Shown piece after piece: positions 41,459 to 50,705 of a stretch of DNA of 64,000 nucleotides. The position numbers and the translations under genes were made by a program. The stretch comes from Pinibacter aurantiacus (GTDB taxonomy: Bacteria > Bacteroidota > Bacteroidia > Chitinophagales > Chitinophagaceae): positions 248,001 through 312,000 of the forward strand of contig NZ_JAHSPG010000006.1 of assembly GCF_019130065.1 (NCBI RefSeq), written 5' to 3'. How positions within the stretch are numbered: the first letter of the stretch is position 1; every line of letters begins with the position of its first letter. The notes under the pieces were generated by a model that worked only from the letters and a program-made list of their open reading frames with translations, had not been told where the DNA came from and ran no database searches.

Positions 41459-44400
41459 ATGAAACCATTACTAACGATTGCCCGGGAGCATTTGTGTAAT
41501 ACAAATCCTCTCCTAAGAAAAGGCGCCATCTTGTTGGCTGCATGCGTGCCTTTGGTGTCATTGGCTTCGCCATCCATTGAATTGAGGCGGCATTTGAATG
41601 CTGTCGTAACAAATTTAGATTCAAATCATCCACTGGGTATTATTACGGGTAAAGTAACTGACGACAAAGGCGAGGCGCTCGCTAACGTTTCTGTTATGGT
41701 AAAAGGCCAGAAAAAAGGTGTTTCCACCAATTTGCAAGGCTTGTATTCCATCAATGCAGAAAACAATTCAGTGCTTGTTTTTTCATTTATTGGTTATGAT
41801 GCGCAGGAAGTAGTGGTTGGTGGCAGAGCCACCATCAATGTGTCACTCGCCACTAACAAGAAAGAATTGGAACAAGTGGTGGTAGTGGGTTACGGACAGG
41901 TGAGGAAAAAAGATCTTACCGGTGCCGTAGTCTCTATCAAGGGTGATGAAGTTAAAAAAGTGGCCGGCAACAACGTGATGGAAAGTGTGCAGGGTAAAAT
42001 GCCGGGTGTTGATATCGTAAGGACAAGCGGTGCTGCAGGTGCGGGCGTGAACATCACTGTTCGCGGTAACCGTTCGATTCAAGCGCAGAACAATCCATTG
42101 TTTATTGTAGATGGTATTCAATATTCCAGTTACCAGGATATCAATCCCAATGACATACAGTCAATGGAGGTTTTAAAGGATGCATCTTCAACCGCCATTT
42201 TTGGTGCAAAGGGTGCAAACGGTGTTATCATCATCAGTACTAAAAGAGGTACCAGCGGAAAGCCTCGTATTAGTGCGGGCGCATATTACGGGCAAAGCAA
42301 AGTGGCCGGTTATCCTAAACCAATGACAGGCCCGGAATTCGCTGATCTTAAACGCCAGGCGTACCGCACAGCAGGTATATGGAAATCACCTGCTGATGAC
42401 TCGCTTGTGTTTACAAGTGCATCAGAACTGGCGGCTGTAAGAAACGGCGTATCTACATACTGGCCAGGATATTTGATACACAATGGTTCCCAACAGGACT
42501 ATAACATTGGCGTTGCCGGTGGCAGCGAGAGAACAAAAGTGTACTTCTCTGTTGACTACTTGAGAGAAACAGGTATTCTTTCCAACGACTATAACAACAG
42601 ATACGCAGTTCGCCTGAACATTGAACAAATGCTGGCGAAAACATTTAAAGTAGGACTGGAAAGCCAGTTGACCTACTATAAAGGAAACTCAAGGCAAGAT
42701 GGTGTACTAACAGTTGCAAACAAAGTATTGCCATACTACACACCATATAATGACGATGGAACGCTGGCAAAATATCCCGGCAATGGTGCGCAATTCAATC
42801 CATTGATGGAAGAGGTACCTGGTGCATACATTAACGAAACCAATACCACACGCATTCTTTCAACAGCGTACGCAGAATGGAAACCGCTGCAGGGGCTTAC
42901 TATCCGTTCAAATTTGGGTATTACCAACAATAACTCACGCAACGGATTCTTTGAAAGTGCCAATACCATTGATCGTGCATTGTCTTCCGGTTCTTTATCA
43001 AGAGTTTCAAATGCATTGGGCACAGATCTTATCTGGGAGAACATTATTACTTATCAGAAAAAAATCAATAAACACAATTTTGAACTTACAGGCGTAACCA
43101 GCTATATTGCTAACAAGCTGGATAGTTCAAGGGCAGAGGGAACAGGGCAATTGCTTCCCAGCCAGTCTTATTACGCTTTGCAGAACAATCCGGCCAATCT
43201 TCTCGTCTCAAGCAGTTACGTTGGTAGTAATTTAATTTCCGGTGCATTTCGTTTGAACTACAGCTATGCAGGAAAATATTTACTGACAGCAACTGTACGC
43301 GCAGACGGTTCTTCCATTTTGTCAGAAGGAAATAAATGGGCCTATTTCCCTTCTGTTGCTGCTGGCTGGCGCATAATTGATGAAGACTTCATGAAAGCTC
43401 AGCATATTTTCTCAGAACTTAAATTGAGAGCCAGTTATGGTGTGGCCGGCAACTATGCTGTGGCTCCATATGCAACGCAGAGTTTATTAGCGCTCATTCC
43501 TTATCAATACAACGATAAAAGTACACTTGCTTATGGCTTTAGTCCTCGCGCAGGAAATCCAAATTTGAAATGGGAGCTGACCAATACGCTTAATATTGGG
43601 CTTGATTATGGATTCTTTAAAAACAGGTTGCTGGGAACATTTGACTTCTATGATTCAAGAACACATGATCTTTTGTTAAACAGAACTTTGCCAACAACTT
43701 CAGGATATTCGCTTATCACACAGAATGTTGGTAAAACACGCAACACTGGTTTTGAAATTGGTTTGACTAGTGTGAACATTGAGAACAAAAATTTCTCATG
43801 GTCATCAACTTTAACTTTTACGCACAACAAAGAAAGAATTGTTGATCTGGTAGACGGACAAAGTGATATCGCGAACAGCCTTATTATTGGTTACCCGGTG
43901 AAATCATTTTGGGACTATGAAAAGATAGGTATTTGGCAAACATCAGAAGCTGCAGATGCTGCGAAGTACGGCTCCAATCCTGGTGATATTAAGGTGCGTG
44001 ATCTTAGCGGTCCTAAGGGTGAACCCGATGGTAAGATTGATTTTAACTATGACAAAAAAGTTGTAGGATCTGCAGTGCCGAAATACACCTTTGGTTTTGG
44101 AAACGATTTGAAATACAAAGGCTTTGATTTTAATATTTTCATAGTTGCGAGAGTAGGACAAACATTTGTTTCTGACTACGCGAACAAATTCGAACCAAAC
44201 GCAATTGAGAATGGCGCTGTTGTTGATTACTGGACACCAGAGAATGCAACAAACGACTACCCAAGACCAAACTCAAAAATATCCAGAGCTGCATTGCCAT
44301 ATGCAACAACACTTGGATACAAAGATGGTTCCTTCCTGAAGATAAGAAGTATGACTTTGGGTTACACACTACCAGCTACAGTTAGCAATAAAATGCATGT

Positions 44401-44539
44401 TAGCTCACTGCGTTTTTATGTAAGCGCGAAGAATTACTTCACAATGTCTAAAGTTAAAGACTACGATCCGGAAGGAAGCGGTTCATTCGAAAGACCGTTG
44501 ACAAAACTGATTTTAGGAGGTTTGAATATTGATCTGTAA
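41459..44539 (+). CDS. SusC/RagA-family TonB-linked outer-membrane protein
   Basis: This 1026-residue protein has a long N-terminal segment and signal (AILLAACVPLVSLASP), a carboxypeptidase-regulatory-like domain (IITGKVTDDKGEALANVSVMVKG, about 60-135), the signature QVVVVGYGQVRKKDLTGAVVS (about 140-160), a plug domain (GVDIVRTSGAAGAGVNITVRG, PLFIVDGIQYSS, IQSMEVLKDASSTAIFGAKGANGVIIISTKRG) and a beta-barrel ending LTKLILGGLNIDL. There is no anti-sigma (STN) extension, so regulation is more likely by the LacI gene than by an ECF sigma pair. It is the import channel of the PUL. Confidence 0.97.
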   Translation: MKPLLTIAREHLCNTNPLLRKGAILLAACVPLVSLASPSIELRRHLNAVVTNLDSNHPLGIITGKVTDDKGEALANVSVMVKGQKKGVSTNLQGLYSINAENNSVLVFSFIGYDAQEVVVGGRATINVSLATNKKELEQVVVVGYGQVRKKDLTGAVVSIKGDEVKKVAGNNVMESVQGKMPGVDIVRTSGAAGAGVNITVRGNRSIQAQNNPLFIVDGIQYSSYQDINPNDIQSMEVLKDASSTAIFGAKGANGVIIISTKRGTSGKPRISAGAYYGQSKVAGYPKPMTGPEFADLKRQAYRTAGIWKSPADDSLVFTSASELAAVRNGVSTYWPGYLIHNGSQQDYNIGVAGGSERTKVYFSVDYLRETGILSNDYNNRYAVRLNIEQMLAKTFKVGLESQLTYYKGNSRQDGVLTVANKVLPYYTPYNDDGTLAKYPGNGAQFNPLMEEVPGAYINETNTTRILSTAYAEWKPLQGLTIRSNLGITNNNSRNGFFESANTIDRALSSGSLSRVSNALGTDLIWENIITYQKKINKHNFELTGVTSYIANKLDSSRAEGTGQLLPSQSYYALQNNPANLLVSSSYVGSNLISGAFRLNYSYAGKYLLTATVRADGSSILSEGNKWAYFPSVAAGWRIIDEDFMKAQHIFSELKLRASYGVAGNYAVAPYATQSLLALIPYQYNDKSTLAYGFSPRAGNPNLKWELTNTLNIGLDYGFFKNRLLGTFDFYDSRTHDLLLNRTLPTTSGYSLITQNVGKTRNTGFEIGLTSVNIENKNFSWSSTLTFTHNKERIVDLVDGQSDIANSLIIGYPVKSFWDYEKIGIWQTSEAADAAKYGSNPGDIKVRDLSGPKGEPDGKIDFNYDKKVVGSAVPKYTFGFGNDLKYKGFDFNIFIVARVGQTFVSDYANKFEPNAIENGAVVDYWTPENATNDYPRPNSKISRAALPYATTLGYKDGSFLKIRSMTLGYTLPATVSNKMHVSSLRFYVSAKNYFTMSKVKDYDPEGSGSFERPLTKLILGGLNIDL

Positions 44540-44614
44540 ACCATTTAAGAAGTCAATTATGAAATGAGCATAATAACAATTTTGTCACTCAAGACGTGAT
44601 TGTTCGTGCGAATT

Positions 44615-44644
44615 CCCTGCCCGACAAGGTCAGTCAGGCGGGCA
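44615..44644. repeat. Hairpin GCCCGA / TCAGGCGGGC in front of susD
   Basis: CCTGCCCGACAAGG with TCAGTCAGGCGGGC forms an imperfect GC-rich hairpin in the 135-bp gap between susC and susD. It resembles 10323-10351. Confidence 0.6.
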
Positions 44645-44674
44645 TCTGACCAAAATAAAATAAAAAATAAACAG

Positions 44675-46318
44675 ATGAAAAAGAATCATCTATATATATA
44701 CTTCGTTGCACTGACCGTTATCATTTCGGCGTGCAATAAAAAGCTGAACGAATACAACCCCAGCGGAATCACGCCTGCAAATATGTACACCAATGCCATC
44801 GGTTTTGAAACCCTGGTAAATGCTGCTTACAGTTACGACCGCTTTTGGTACGGAAAAGAAGAAGGCGTAAGTGTTTCTGAAATGGGCACCGACATCTGGA
44901 CAAGCGGAAGTGGTGATGTGTATCCACAATTAACGCAATACCTCAATTTGCATTCGGTGGGTAGTAATACCGCGTCGCTTAGTTTGTTGTGGGATAATTT
45001 CTATGCGGCGATCAACTTGTGTAATACTGGTATTGCAGGTGTCAACGCGGTGACGGATTATACCGATGCACAGAAAAAAATGAGAGAAGGTGAATTGCGT
45101 TTTCTTCGTGCGTTTTATTATTGGCACATAGTAGAAACATGGGGCGGCGTAAACTTTACCACTGCACCAACTGTAGGTGTTGTAACAACCGCCAATCGCA
45201 CTCCTGTTGATACTTTCTATCGCCAGATATTTACTGACCTGCAATTTGCTGTAGCTAACCTTCCGGCAACTACCAGCGATTATGGTCGGGTAACAATTCC
45301 AGCTGCCAAAGCATTTTTGGCAAGGATGTATCTGACCCGTGGTATGAATGCCGAGGCTGCTGCTCTGGCAAATGATGTGATAAAAAATTATGGATTTTCT
45401 TTGCTCAGCAACTACGTTGATTTGTGGAACATGGGCAACCTGAAAAACAAAGAAGTGATCTGGTCCGTTGACTATTCAACAAACTTAACACTTAATGATC
45501 TCGCAACTAATGCGTATCCACAAGGTCACTCGCGTGGTTCAAACAGCGACCACCTCTTGTATTTAATGGTGTACGACCAGGTGAACACTGCAGCATTGAT
45601 TCGTGACATTCCTAATGGTCGTCCTTTCAACCGTTACATGCCAACCCTGGCTTACCTTAAAATGTTTAATAGAAATTTTGATTCACGTTACGAAGGCTCT
45701 TTCCAGTCGCTATGGAGAGCCAACAAAGCAGGTGGCGGATTTAAAGTGGGTGATACTGTGTGCTATGCCACTCCAGACACCGTAAAAGATATTGCATCAA
45801 AAAAATATAAAGTGTACGATGTTACGCAAGTGTACAAAGCCAATGGAGCATCATTGCAAAACAAGTTCTATGTTTCTCTTTCCAAGTTCAAAGATTCAAC
45901 CCGTGCAAGCCTGGCGGAAGCTCAAAGTGCAAGAGATGTATTTGTAATTCGCCTGGCGGAAATGTACTTGGTTGCTGCAGAAGCAAAATACAAACAGGGC
46001 GATCTCGATTCAGCGGCTTATTTCCTAAATGTAGTAAGAAAGAGAGCTGCACTGCCGGGGCATACAAACGATATGGTGATTGCATCAGCCCAGGTAAATC
46101 TGGATTTTATTTTGGATGAAAGAGCAAGAGAACTTGGCGGCGAACAATTGCGTTGGTTCGATTTAAAACGCACTGGCAAATTGATTGACCGTGTAAGAAC
46201 CATGAATCCGGATGCGGTGCCTGTATCGCCAGATGATACCTTGCGTCCTATACCGCAAAAGCAACTGAACGCGGTAACGAATAAAGGAGAGTTTACACAA
46301 AATAAAGGATACCAATAG
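44675..46318 (+). CDS. SusD/RagB-family lipoprotein
   Basis: The start is placed at 44675 (MKKNHLYIYFVALTVIISAC), giving a lipoprotein signal with cysteine at residue 20; a start at 44600 would add 25 untypical residues and overlap the hairpin. The 547-residue product shows SusD features: NKKLNEYNPSGITPANMYTNAIGFETLVNAAYSYD, LRFLRAFYYWHIVETWGGVNF, AAKAFLARMYLTRGMNAEAAALAND, FVIRLAEMYLVAAEAKYKQGDLDSA, RARELGGEQLRWFDLKRTGKLIDRV and LRPIPQKQLNAV. It is the surface glycan-binding partner of the preceding SusC. Confidence 0.96.
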   Translation: MKKNHLYIYFVALTVIISACNKKLNEYNPSGITPANMYTNAIGFETLVNAAYSYDRFWYGKEEGVSVSEMGTDIWTSGSGDVYPQLTQYLNLHSVGSNTASLSLLWDNFYAAINLCNTGIAGVNAVTDYTDAQKKMREGELRFLRAFYYWHIVETWGGVNFTTAPTVGVVTTANRTPVDTFYRQIFTDLQFAVANLPATTSDYGRVTIPAAKAFLARMYLTRGMNAEAAALANDVIKNYGFSLLSNYVDLWNMGNLKNKEVIWSVDYSTNLTLNDLATNAYPQGHSRGSNSDHLLYLMVYDQVNTAALIRDIPNGRPFNRYMPTLAYLKMFNRNFDSRYEGSFQSLWRANKAGGGFKVGDTVCYATPDTVKDIASKKYKVYDVTQVYKANGASLQNKFYVSLSKFKDSTRASLAEAQSARDVFVIRLAEMYLVAAEAKYKQGDLDSAAYFLNVVRKRAALPGHTNDMVIASAQVNLDFILDERARELGGEQLRWFDLKRTGKLIDRVRTMNPDAVPVSPDDTLRPIPQKQLNAVTNKGEFTQNKGYQ

Positions 46319-46319
46319 G

Positions 46320-46610
46320 CAATTAATAATTAATAATTAATAATTAGTCACTGTGAGTTTAGTTTGATTTAATTGATTTGAGAAAACATTGGCAAGCTTG
46401 GTTTAATAAACCGAGCTTGTCGGTGTTTCCAACTTAATAAGTTTACAAATGAGACTATCAGTTTTTAAGAATTTAAAAAAATAGAACCGAAAAATAGAGT
46501 AAGTATGATACTTTTATCGTTGCACAATAATTCATCTGCATCATCTCTCGTTACCAGTAACAAGCAGGGAGCTGCACCCTTATTAATTTTTAATTATTAA
46601 TTATTAATTC
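46320..46610. repeat. Inverted AATTAATAAT arrays
   Basis: The left array (AATTAATAATTAATAATTAA) directly follows the susD stop. The right array (TTAATTTTTAATTATTAATT) directly precedes the CE12 start. The two pair with each other around an approximately 230-bp centre that contains the hairpin at 46384-46428. Confidence 0.8.
46384..46428 (+). terminator. 21-bp stem-loop with four G-U pairs after susD
   Basis: AAACATTGGCAAGCTTGGTTT (46384-46404) pairs with AAACCGAGCTTGTCGGTGTTT (46408-46428). All four non-Watson-Crick positions are G-U or U-G pairs in the plus-strand RNA, so the RNA stem is 21 bp unbroken while the minus-strand RNA would have A-C mismatches. It can reduce transcription from susCD into the enzyme genes. 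Confidence 0.75.
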
Positions 46611-46624
46611 GAAATACTACAAGA

Positions 46625-47374
46625 ATGAAAAAAAGTTTCGCTGTTCTCCTCATCGCGCTCGCCTCCTTCGCTCTTCCGCCTAAGAAAATCAAAATATGGT
46701 TGGTAGGAGATTCAACAATGTCTGATAAAAAAACAGAGGCTTATCCTGAAACAGGTTGGGGCATGCCGTTTAAATATTTTTTTGATTCTACAGTTGTCGT
46801 TGATAACCGTGCACAGAATGGCAGAAGCACAAAAACATTTATTTCTGAGGGAAGATGGCAGGCAGTTATGGATGGCTTGAATGAAGGCGATTACGTGTTC
46901 ATACAATTCGGTCATAACGACGAAGTGCCCACAAAAGTAAATAGCTATGTGACGGAAGATGTTTTTAAAAGCAATCTTCAAAGATTTGTAAAGGAAGTAA
47001 GAAGTAAAAACGGCGTTCCTGTTTTATTGACACCTGTCGCGAGGCGAAAGTTTGACAACGCAGGAGTAGTGGAGGAAACGCATGAAAAATATGCAGCAGT
47101 GGTGCGCAATGTAGCAAAGGAGGAAAAAGTATTGTTCATAGATCTTGATGAGAAAAGCAAAGTACTATTGCAGCAATATGGAGTGGAAAATTCTAAATTG
47201 TTGTTTAATCAATTGCAGCCCGGCGAACATCCAAACTATCCTGAAGGCAAAGAAGACAACACTCACTTCAATGAGTTGGGTGCAAGAAAAATGGCGGAGC
47301 TGGTACTTGCAGAAATAAAGGAACAGAAATTCGATATTGCAAACAGAATAGTTCAAGGAAAAAACAAAAAGTAA
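46625..47374 (+). CDS. Rhamnogalacturonan acetylesterase (CE12, SGNH fold)
   Basis: This 249-residue protein has a short signal peptide (MKKSFAVLLIALASFALPP). The SGNH motifs of CE12 enzymes are all present: IWLVGDSTMSD with Ser30, NRAQNGRSTKTF (oxyanion Asn/Gly, 61-72), FIQFGHNDE with Asn98, and DNTHFNELGA with Asp211 and His214. The enzyme removes acetyl groups from the galacturonic acid residues of rhamnogalacturonan in the periplasm or on the surface. It is followed by the GH43 gene after 5 bp, so the two are coupled. It is the main evidence that this PUL is for pectin. Confidence 0.94.
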   Translation: MKKSFAVLLIALASFALPPKKIKIWLVGDSTMSDKKTEAYPETGWGMPFKYFFDSTVVVDNRAQNGRSTKTFISEGRWQAVMDGLNEGDYVFIQFGHNDEVPTKVNSYVTEDVFKSNLQRFVKEVRSKNGVPVLLTPVARRKFDNAGVVEETHEKYAAVVRNVAKEEKVLFIDLDEKSKVLLQQYGVENSKLLFNQLQPGEHPNYPEGKEDNTHFNELGARKMAELVLAEIKEQKFDIANRIVQGKNKK

Positions 47375-47379
47375 AGGAC

Positions 47380-49005
47380 GTGCGAAACAAGAAAATCATT
47401 GGTGCATTTTTAATTACTACATTTTTAACCACCATTCACGCAAACGCTCAGGTATCAAAAGTTTGGGTTTCAGACCAGGGAAACGGAACCTACAAAAATC
47501 CGGTGATCAATGCAGATTATTCAGATCCCGATGCGATTAGAGTAGGAGATGATTATTATCTCATTGCTTCAAGTTTTGACGCAGTACCGGGATTGCCGAT
47601 ACTTCATTCCAAAGATCTTGTGAACTGGACAATCCAGGGTTATGCGTTACTTCGCCAACCGCCGTTTGATCATTTCTCTACAACGCAACATGGCAATGGC
47701 GTTTGGGCGCCAGCCATCCGTTATCACAACAACGAGTTTTACATCTACTATCCGGATCCTGATTTTGGTATTTATGTAACGAAAGCAAAAAACATCAATG
47801 GTCCGTGGAGCGATCCTGTGTTGGTAGAAGCCGGCAAAGGTTTGATTGATCCATGTCCGCTTTGGGATGACAATGGAAAAGTCTATCTCGTGCATGCCTA
47901 TGCTGGAAGTCGCGCAGGTATCAAAAGCATTGTTGTTGTAAAACAATTGAGCGTTGACGGAAGCAAAGTAATTGACGAAGGTAAACTTGTATATGATGGT
48001 CACGAAACCGATCCAACATTGGAAGGTCCGAAGTTTTATAAACGCAACGGCTACTACTACATCTTCGCACCAGCGGGTGGTGTAAGCACCGGGTGGCAAT
48101 TGGTTTTACGGTCAAAAAATATTTATGGCCCGTATGAAAGAAAGGTTGTAATGGACCAGGGAAAATCTCCCGTCAACGGCCCGCACCAGGGTGCATGGGT
48201 AGATACAAAAACAGGTGAGCATTGGTTCCTGCATTTCCAGGATAAAGAAGCATATGGACGTGTCGTGCATCTGCAACCCATGACATGGAAAAACGATTGG
48301 CCCATTATCGGCGTTGACAATGACGCCGATGGCAAAGGCGAACCCGTTGTAACGTATAAGAAACCTAATGTTGGAAAAGTGTATCCAATCACGACACCTG
48401 CAGAAAGTGATGAGTTCAATGGAACAACGCTTGGTTTGCAATGGCAGTGGCAGGCAAATCCTAAAGCTACGTGGGCATTCATGAACACAGCAAAAGGAGC
48501 ATTGCGTTTGTACGCATCGCAAATTCCTGATTCTGCAAAGAGTTATTGGGATGTCCCTAACGTGCTTCTTCAGAAATTTCCTGCGGAAAAATTTGTGGCC
48601 ACCACGAAACTTACTTTCACAATAAATCCGAAAATAAAAGATGAAAGGGTAGGGCTGGTCATTATGGGACAAAGCTATGCCAGCATAGGATTGCGTTCTG
48701 CAAAGGATGGACTGAACATCGTCTATGCAACATGCCGTAACGCTGTTAACGGCGAACGTGAAACAGAAAAAGTGCTGGGAAGTTTATCCGGCAAAACAGT
48801 TTACTTCCGTGTAACGGTGAACGAAAAAGCGAAATGCGAATTCAGCTATAGCCTTGATGGTGAAAAATTCATCAGCACCAATGAAACATTCCAGGCAGAG
48901 CCCGGTAAATGGATCGGTGCGAAAATGGGATTGTTTTGCACACGTACAGTTGTGACGAATGATGCGGGATGGGCTGATGTGGATTGGTTTAGAATAACTG
49001 AGTAA
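47380..49005 (+). CDS. GH43-family glycosidase with C-terminal beta-sandwich
   Basis: Translation starts at a GTG (47380) right after AAGGAC, 5 bp from the CE12 stop. The 541-residue protein has a signal peptide (to NAQ, about residue 24) and a five-bladed propeller with Asp49 in NADYSDPDAIR (base), Asp157 in GLIDPCPLWDD (pKa modulator) and Glu215 in PTLEGPKFYK (acid). A second domain (about residues 340-541) is a concanavalin-like sandwich (SDEFNGTTLGLQWQWQ, KMGLFC, WADVDWFRITE). Such enzymes are arabinofuranosidases, xylosidases or galactosidases; arabinose removal fits the PUL. The last codons fall in a word array. Confidence 0.95.
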   Translation: MRNKKIIGAFLITTFLTTIHANAQVSKVWVSDQGNGTYKNPVINADYSDPDAIRVGDDYYLIASSFDAVPGLPILHSKDLVNWTIQGYALLRQPPFDHFSTTQHGNGVWAPAIRYHNNEFYIYYPDPDFGIYVTKAKNINGPWSDPVLVEAGKGLIDPCPLWDDNGKVYLVHAYAGSRAGIKSIVVVKQLSVDGSKVIDEGKLVYDGHETDPTLEGPKFYKRNGYYYIFAPAGGVSTGWQLVLRSKNIYGPYERKVVMDQGKSPVNGPHQGAWVDTKTGEHWFLHFQDKEAYGRVVHLQPMTWKNDWPIIGVDNDADGKGEPVVTYKKPNVGKVYPITTPAESDEFNGTTLGLQWQWQANPKATWAFMNTAKGALRLYASQIPDSAKSYWDVPNVLLQKFPAEKFVATTKLTFTINPKIKDERVGLVIMGQSYASIGLRSAKDGLNIVYATCRNAVNGERETEKVLGSLSGKTVYFRVTVNEKAKCEFSYSLDGEKFISTNETFQAEPGKWIGAKMGLFCTRTVVTNDAGWADVDWFRITE

Positions 49006-49520
49006 CCGAATAACTGAATAACCGAATAACTGAGTGACTGAATAGTCCGTCTGCAACAATCCCGTAAAACAAGACGGCGCCGCCATTGCGAGCCACTGCA
49101 TTAAAAGTATGTTCAAGTAAGCAAAGGCGAGTTTCATTAAAAACGAGTGTGGTGAAGCAATCTCCAAAGAGATTGCTTCACCACACTCGTTTTCGGTTTG
49201 TCAGGTTGTAAATATGCATGCTTCATTCTCCGCAGTGGCTCGCAATGACGATGCGGTCTTGTTAACGATGGGACAACGGAGGGATAAAGTGGAAAGAAGT
49301 AGTATTCATTGTTCAATAAATATTCAAATGCTGAAGTGTGCGACGCAACGATGTTTAATTAATAATCTATTGCTGAGTTCAAAATAAAGCTCTTGCACAT
49401 TTTCACAATGTAAGATAGTCCTTGAATTATCAACTAAATATCCTAGAGATCAGTTGTTAGAGGGAAGGTTGACAGTAAAGTTCAGTTATTCAGTTACTCA
49501 GTTATTCAATAATTCAACTG
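48992..49520. repeat. Three-layer nested palindrome between GH43 and LacI genes
   Basis: Layer 1: GAATAACTGAGTAACCG words (48992-49045) pair with CAGTTATTCAGTTACTC words (49482-49520). Layer 2: arms 49068-49099 and 49232-49263 (ATTGCGAGCCACTGC and complement) pair at 28 of 32 positions. Layer 3: a perfect 25-bp stem 49140-49164 with 49169-49193 (AAAACGAGTGTGGTGAAGC...) with a 4-base loop. Layer 1 overlaps the last codons of both convergent genes. Confidence 0.9.
49006..49497. other. 492-bp gap between convergent GH43 and LacI genes
   Basis: There is no gene. The first half holds the nested palindrome (layers 2 and 3). Bases 49264-49480 are AT-rich and show no repeat or structure. The palindrome layers should terminate transcription from both sides. 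Confidence 0.8.
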
Positions 49521-50550
49521 TTCGCTTCACGCTCGAATCCCTTACTACCAGCTCTGCAGGCAGTACACGATTTTCAAAAACTTTTACAGCGCGATTTGCC
49601 TCCATAATATTGATCAGCATTTCGGTCGCAATTTTTCCCATTTCAAATGCAGGTTGTTTGACAACCGTAAGAGAAGGTTGCAAGAGATCCGTTGTTTCGG
49701 AGTTTGAAAAACCAACCACCGCAATGTCGTTCGGCACGCGGATTCCGTTTGATTTAAAATATCGCAGCACACCCATGGTGATCTTATCCGAACTCGCGAA
49801 AATAGCGTCTGGCCTTTGTTTTAGCATAAACAATGCATTCATTTCTTTTTCGAGCTCTTCGTAAAACAAACCACCGTGTGCACAATACCTGATCAGGTCT
49901 TCATCGATGGGAATATGATGATCGCTCAATGCTTTCTTGTAGCCGTTCAATCTTCCCTGCGTGATAAAAGAGTGTTGAGAAAGAGAGATACTTGCGATCC
50001 GGGCAAAGCCATTTTCAATAAGGTGAGTAGTCGCATTGTAACTGCCTGTAAAGTTGTCGACGGTTACTTTGTGTGTTTTGATGTCATTAGCTACCCTGTC
50101 GAAAAATACGATCGGCAAACCTTTGTTCTGTAAGCTTTTGAGGTGATCAAAGTTTTTGGTTTCTGCTGATACTGAAATCAATAAGCCATCAACGGAACGT
50201 GACGAAAGATAATTGAGGCCAATCATTTCCCGCTCGAAAGACTCATGAGTTTGTGAAATAATTACATTGTAGCCCCTGTCATAAGCGATTGATTCAATGC
50301 CGTTTATTACTTGTGAAAAAAAACTATTGGCTATTTCGCAAACCACAATTCCAATAGAACGGCTCCTTTTTTCTTTCAGGCTTAAAGCGATGGGGTTAGG
50401 CCTGTAATTGTGCTCCTCTGCATATGCACGAATGAGTTTTTTCGTCTCCGGACTAATCTCATGACTATCCCTCAATGCACGGGAAACCGTGGATTTGGAT
50501 AATCCCAATGCAGTGGCGATGTCTTTTATCGTAATGGCGTCAAACCTCAT
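49498..50550 (-). CDS. LacI-family transcriptional regulator
   Basis: This 350-residue protein has the LacI helix-turn-helix at the N-terminus (TIKDIATALGLSKSTVSRALRD, about 7-28) with the hinge NYRPNPIALSLKEKRSRSIGIVV, and a periplasmic-binding-protein-like sensor (FFSQVINGIESIAYDRGYNVI, VDGLLISVSAET, PDAIFASSDKITMGVLRYFK, DIAVVGFSNSETTDLLQPSLT). It probably represses or activates this PUL in response to a sugar or oligomer. It is convergent with the GH43 gene and downstream of hicB. The last residues VELLNN are coded by a word array. Confidence 0.96.
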   Translation of the reverse strand: MRFDAITIKDIATALGLSKSTVSRALRDSHEISPETKKLIRAYAEEHNYRPNPIALSLKEKRSRSIGIVVCEIANSFFSQVINGIESIAYDRGYNVIISQTHESFEREMIGLNYLSSRSVDGLLISVSAETKNFDHLKSLQNKGLPIVFFDRVANDIKTHKVTVDNFTGSYNATTHLIENGFARIASISLSQHSFITQGRLNGYKKALSDHHIPIDEDLIRYCAHGGLFYEELEKEMNALFMLKQRPDAIFASSDKITMGVLRYFKSNGIRVPNDIAVVGFSNSETTDLLQPSLTVVKQPAFEMGKIATEMLINIMEANRAVKVFENRVLPAELVVRDSSVKRTVELLNN

Positions 50551-50659
50551 AAATTGGCACTAATACAGCATGCTAAAAATAGACAATTTAGTATTATGGC
50601 AATTTGTTGATTATTAAAAGGTTAGTTCGACGCTGGTTAAAAGTTTGTTTAAAAACAAA

Positions 50660-50678
50660 AGGCCGGCAAAGCCGACCT
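50660..50678 (-). terminator. Intrinsic terminator after hicB
   Basis: On the minus strand AGGTCGGC-TTT-GCCGGCCT (one U-G pair) is followed by TTTGTTTTTAAAC. It lies 28 bp past the hicB stop and should end the hicAB transcript. Confidence 0.8.
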
Positions 50679-50705
50679 CGTATGAAAGCTCAGGAGAAAT
50701 AATAT

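Larger units (their letters stand above)
46319..46624. other. 306-bp gap between susD and CE12 gene
   Basis: No gene. It has an AATTAATAAT array at each end in inverse orientation (46320-46347 and 46580-46610) and an RNA-type hairpin at 46384-46428 in between. No further structure was seen. Confidence 0.75.

Noticed and set aside
44600-44674. N-terminal extension of the second SusD
   Set aside because: It would hide the lipoprotein signal and be translated from the GC-rich hairpin; the ATG at 44675 is better.
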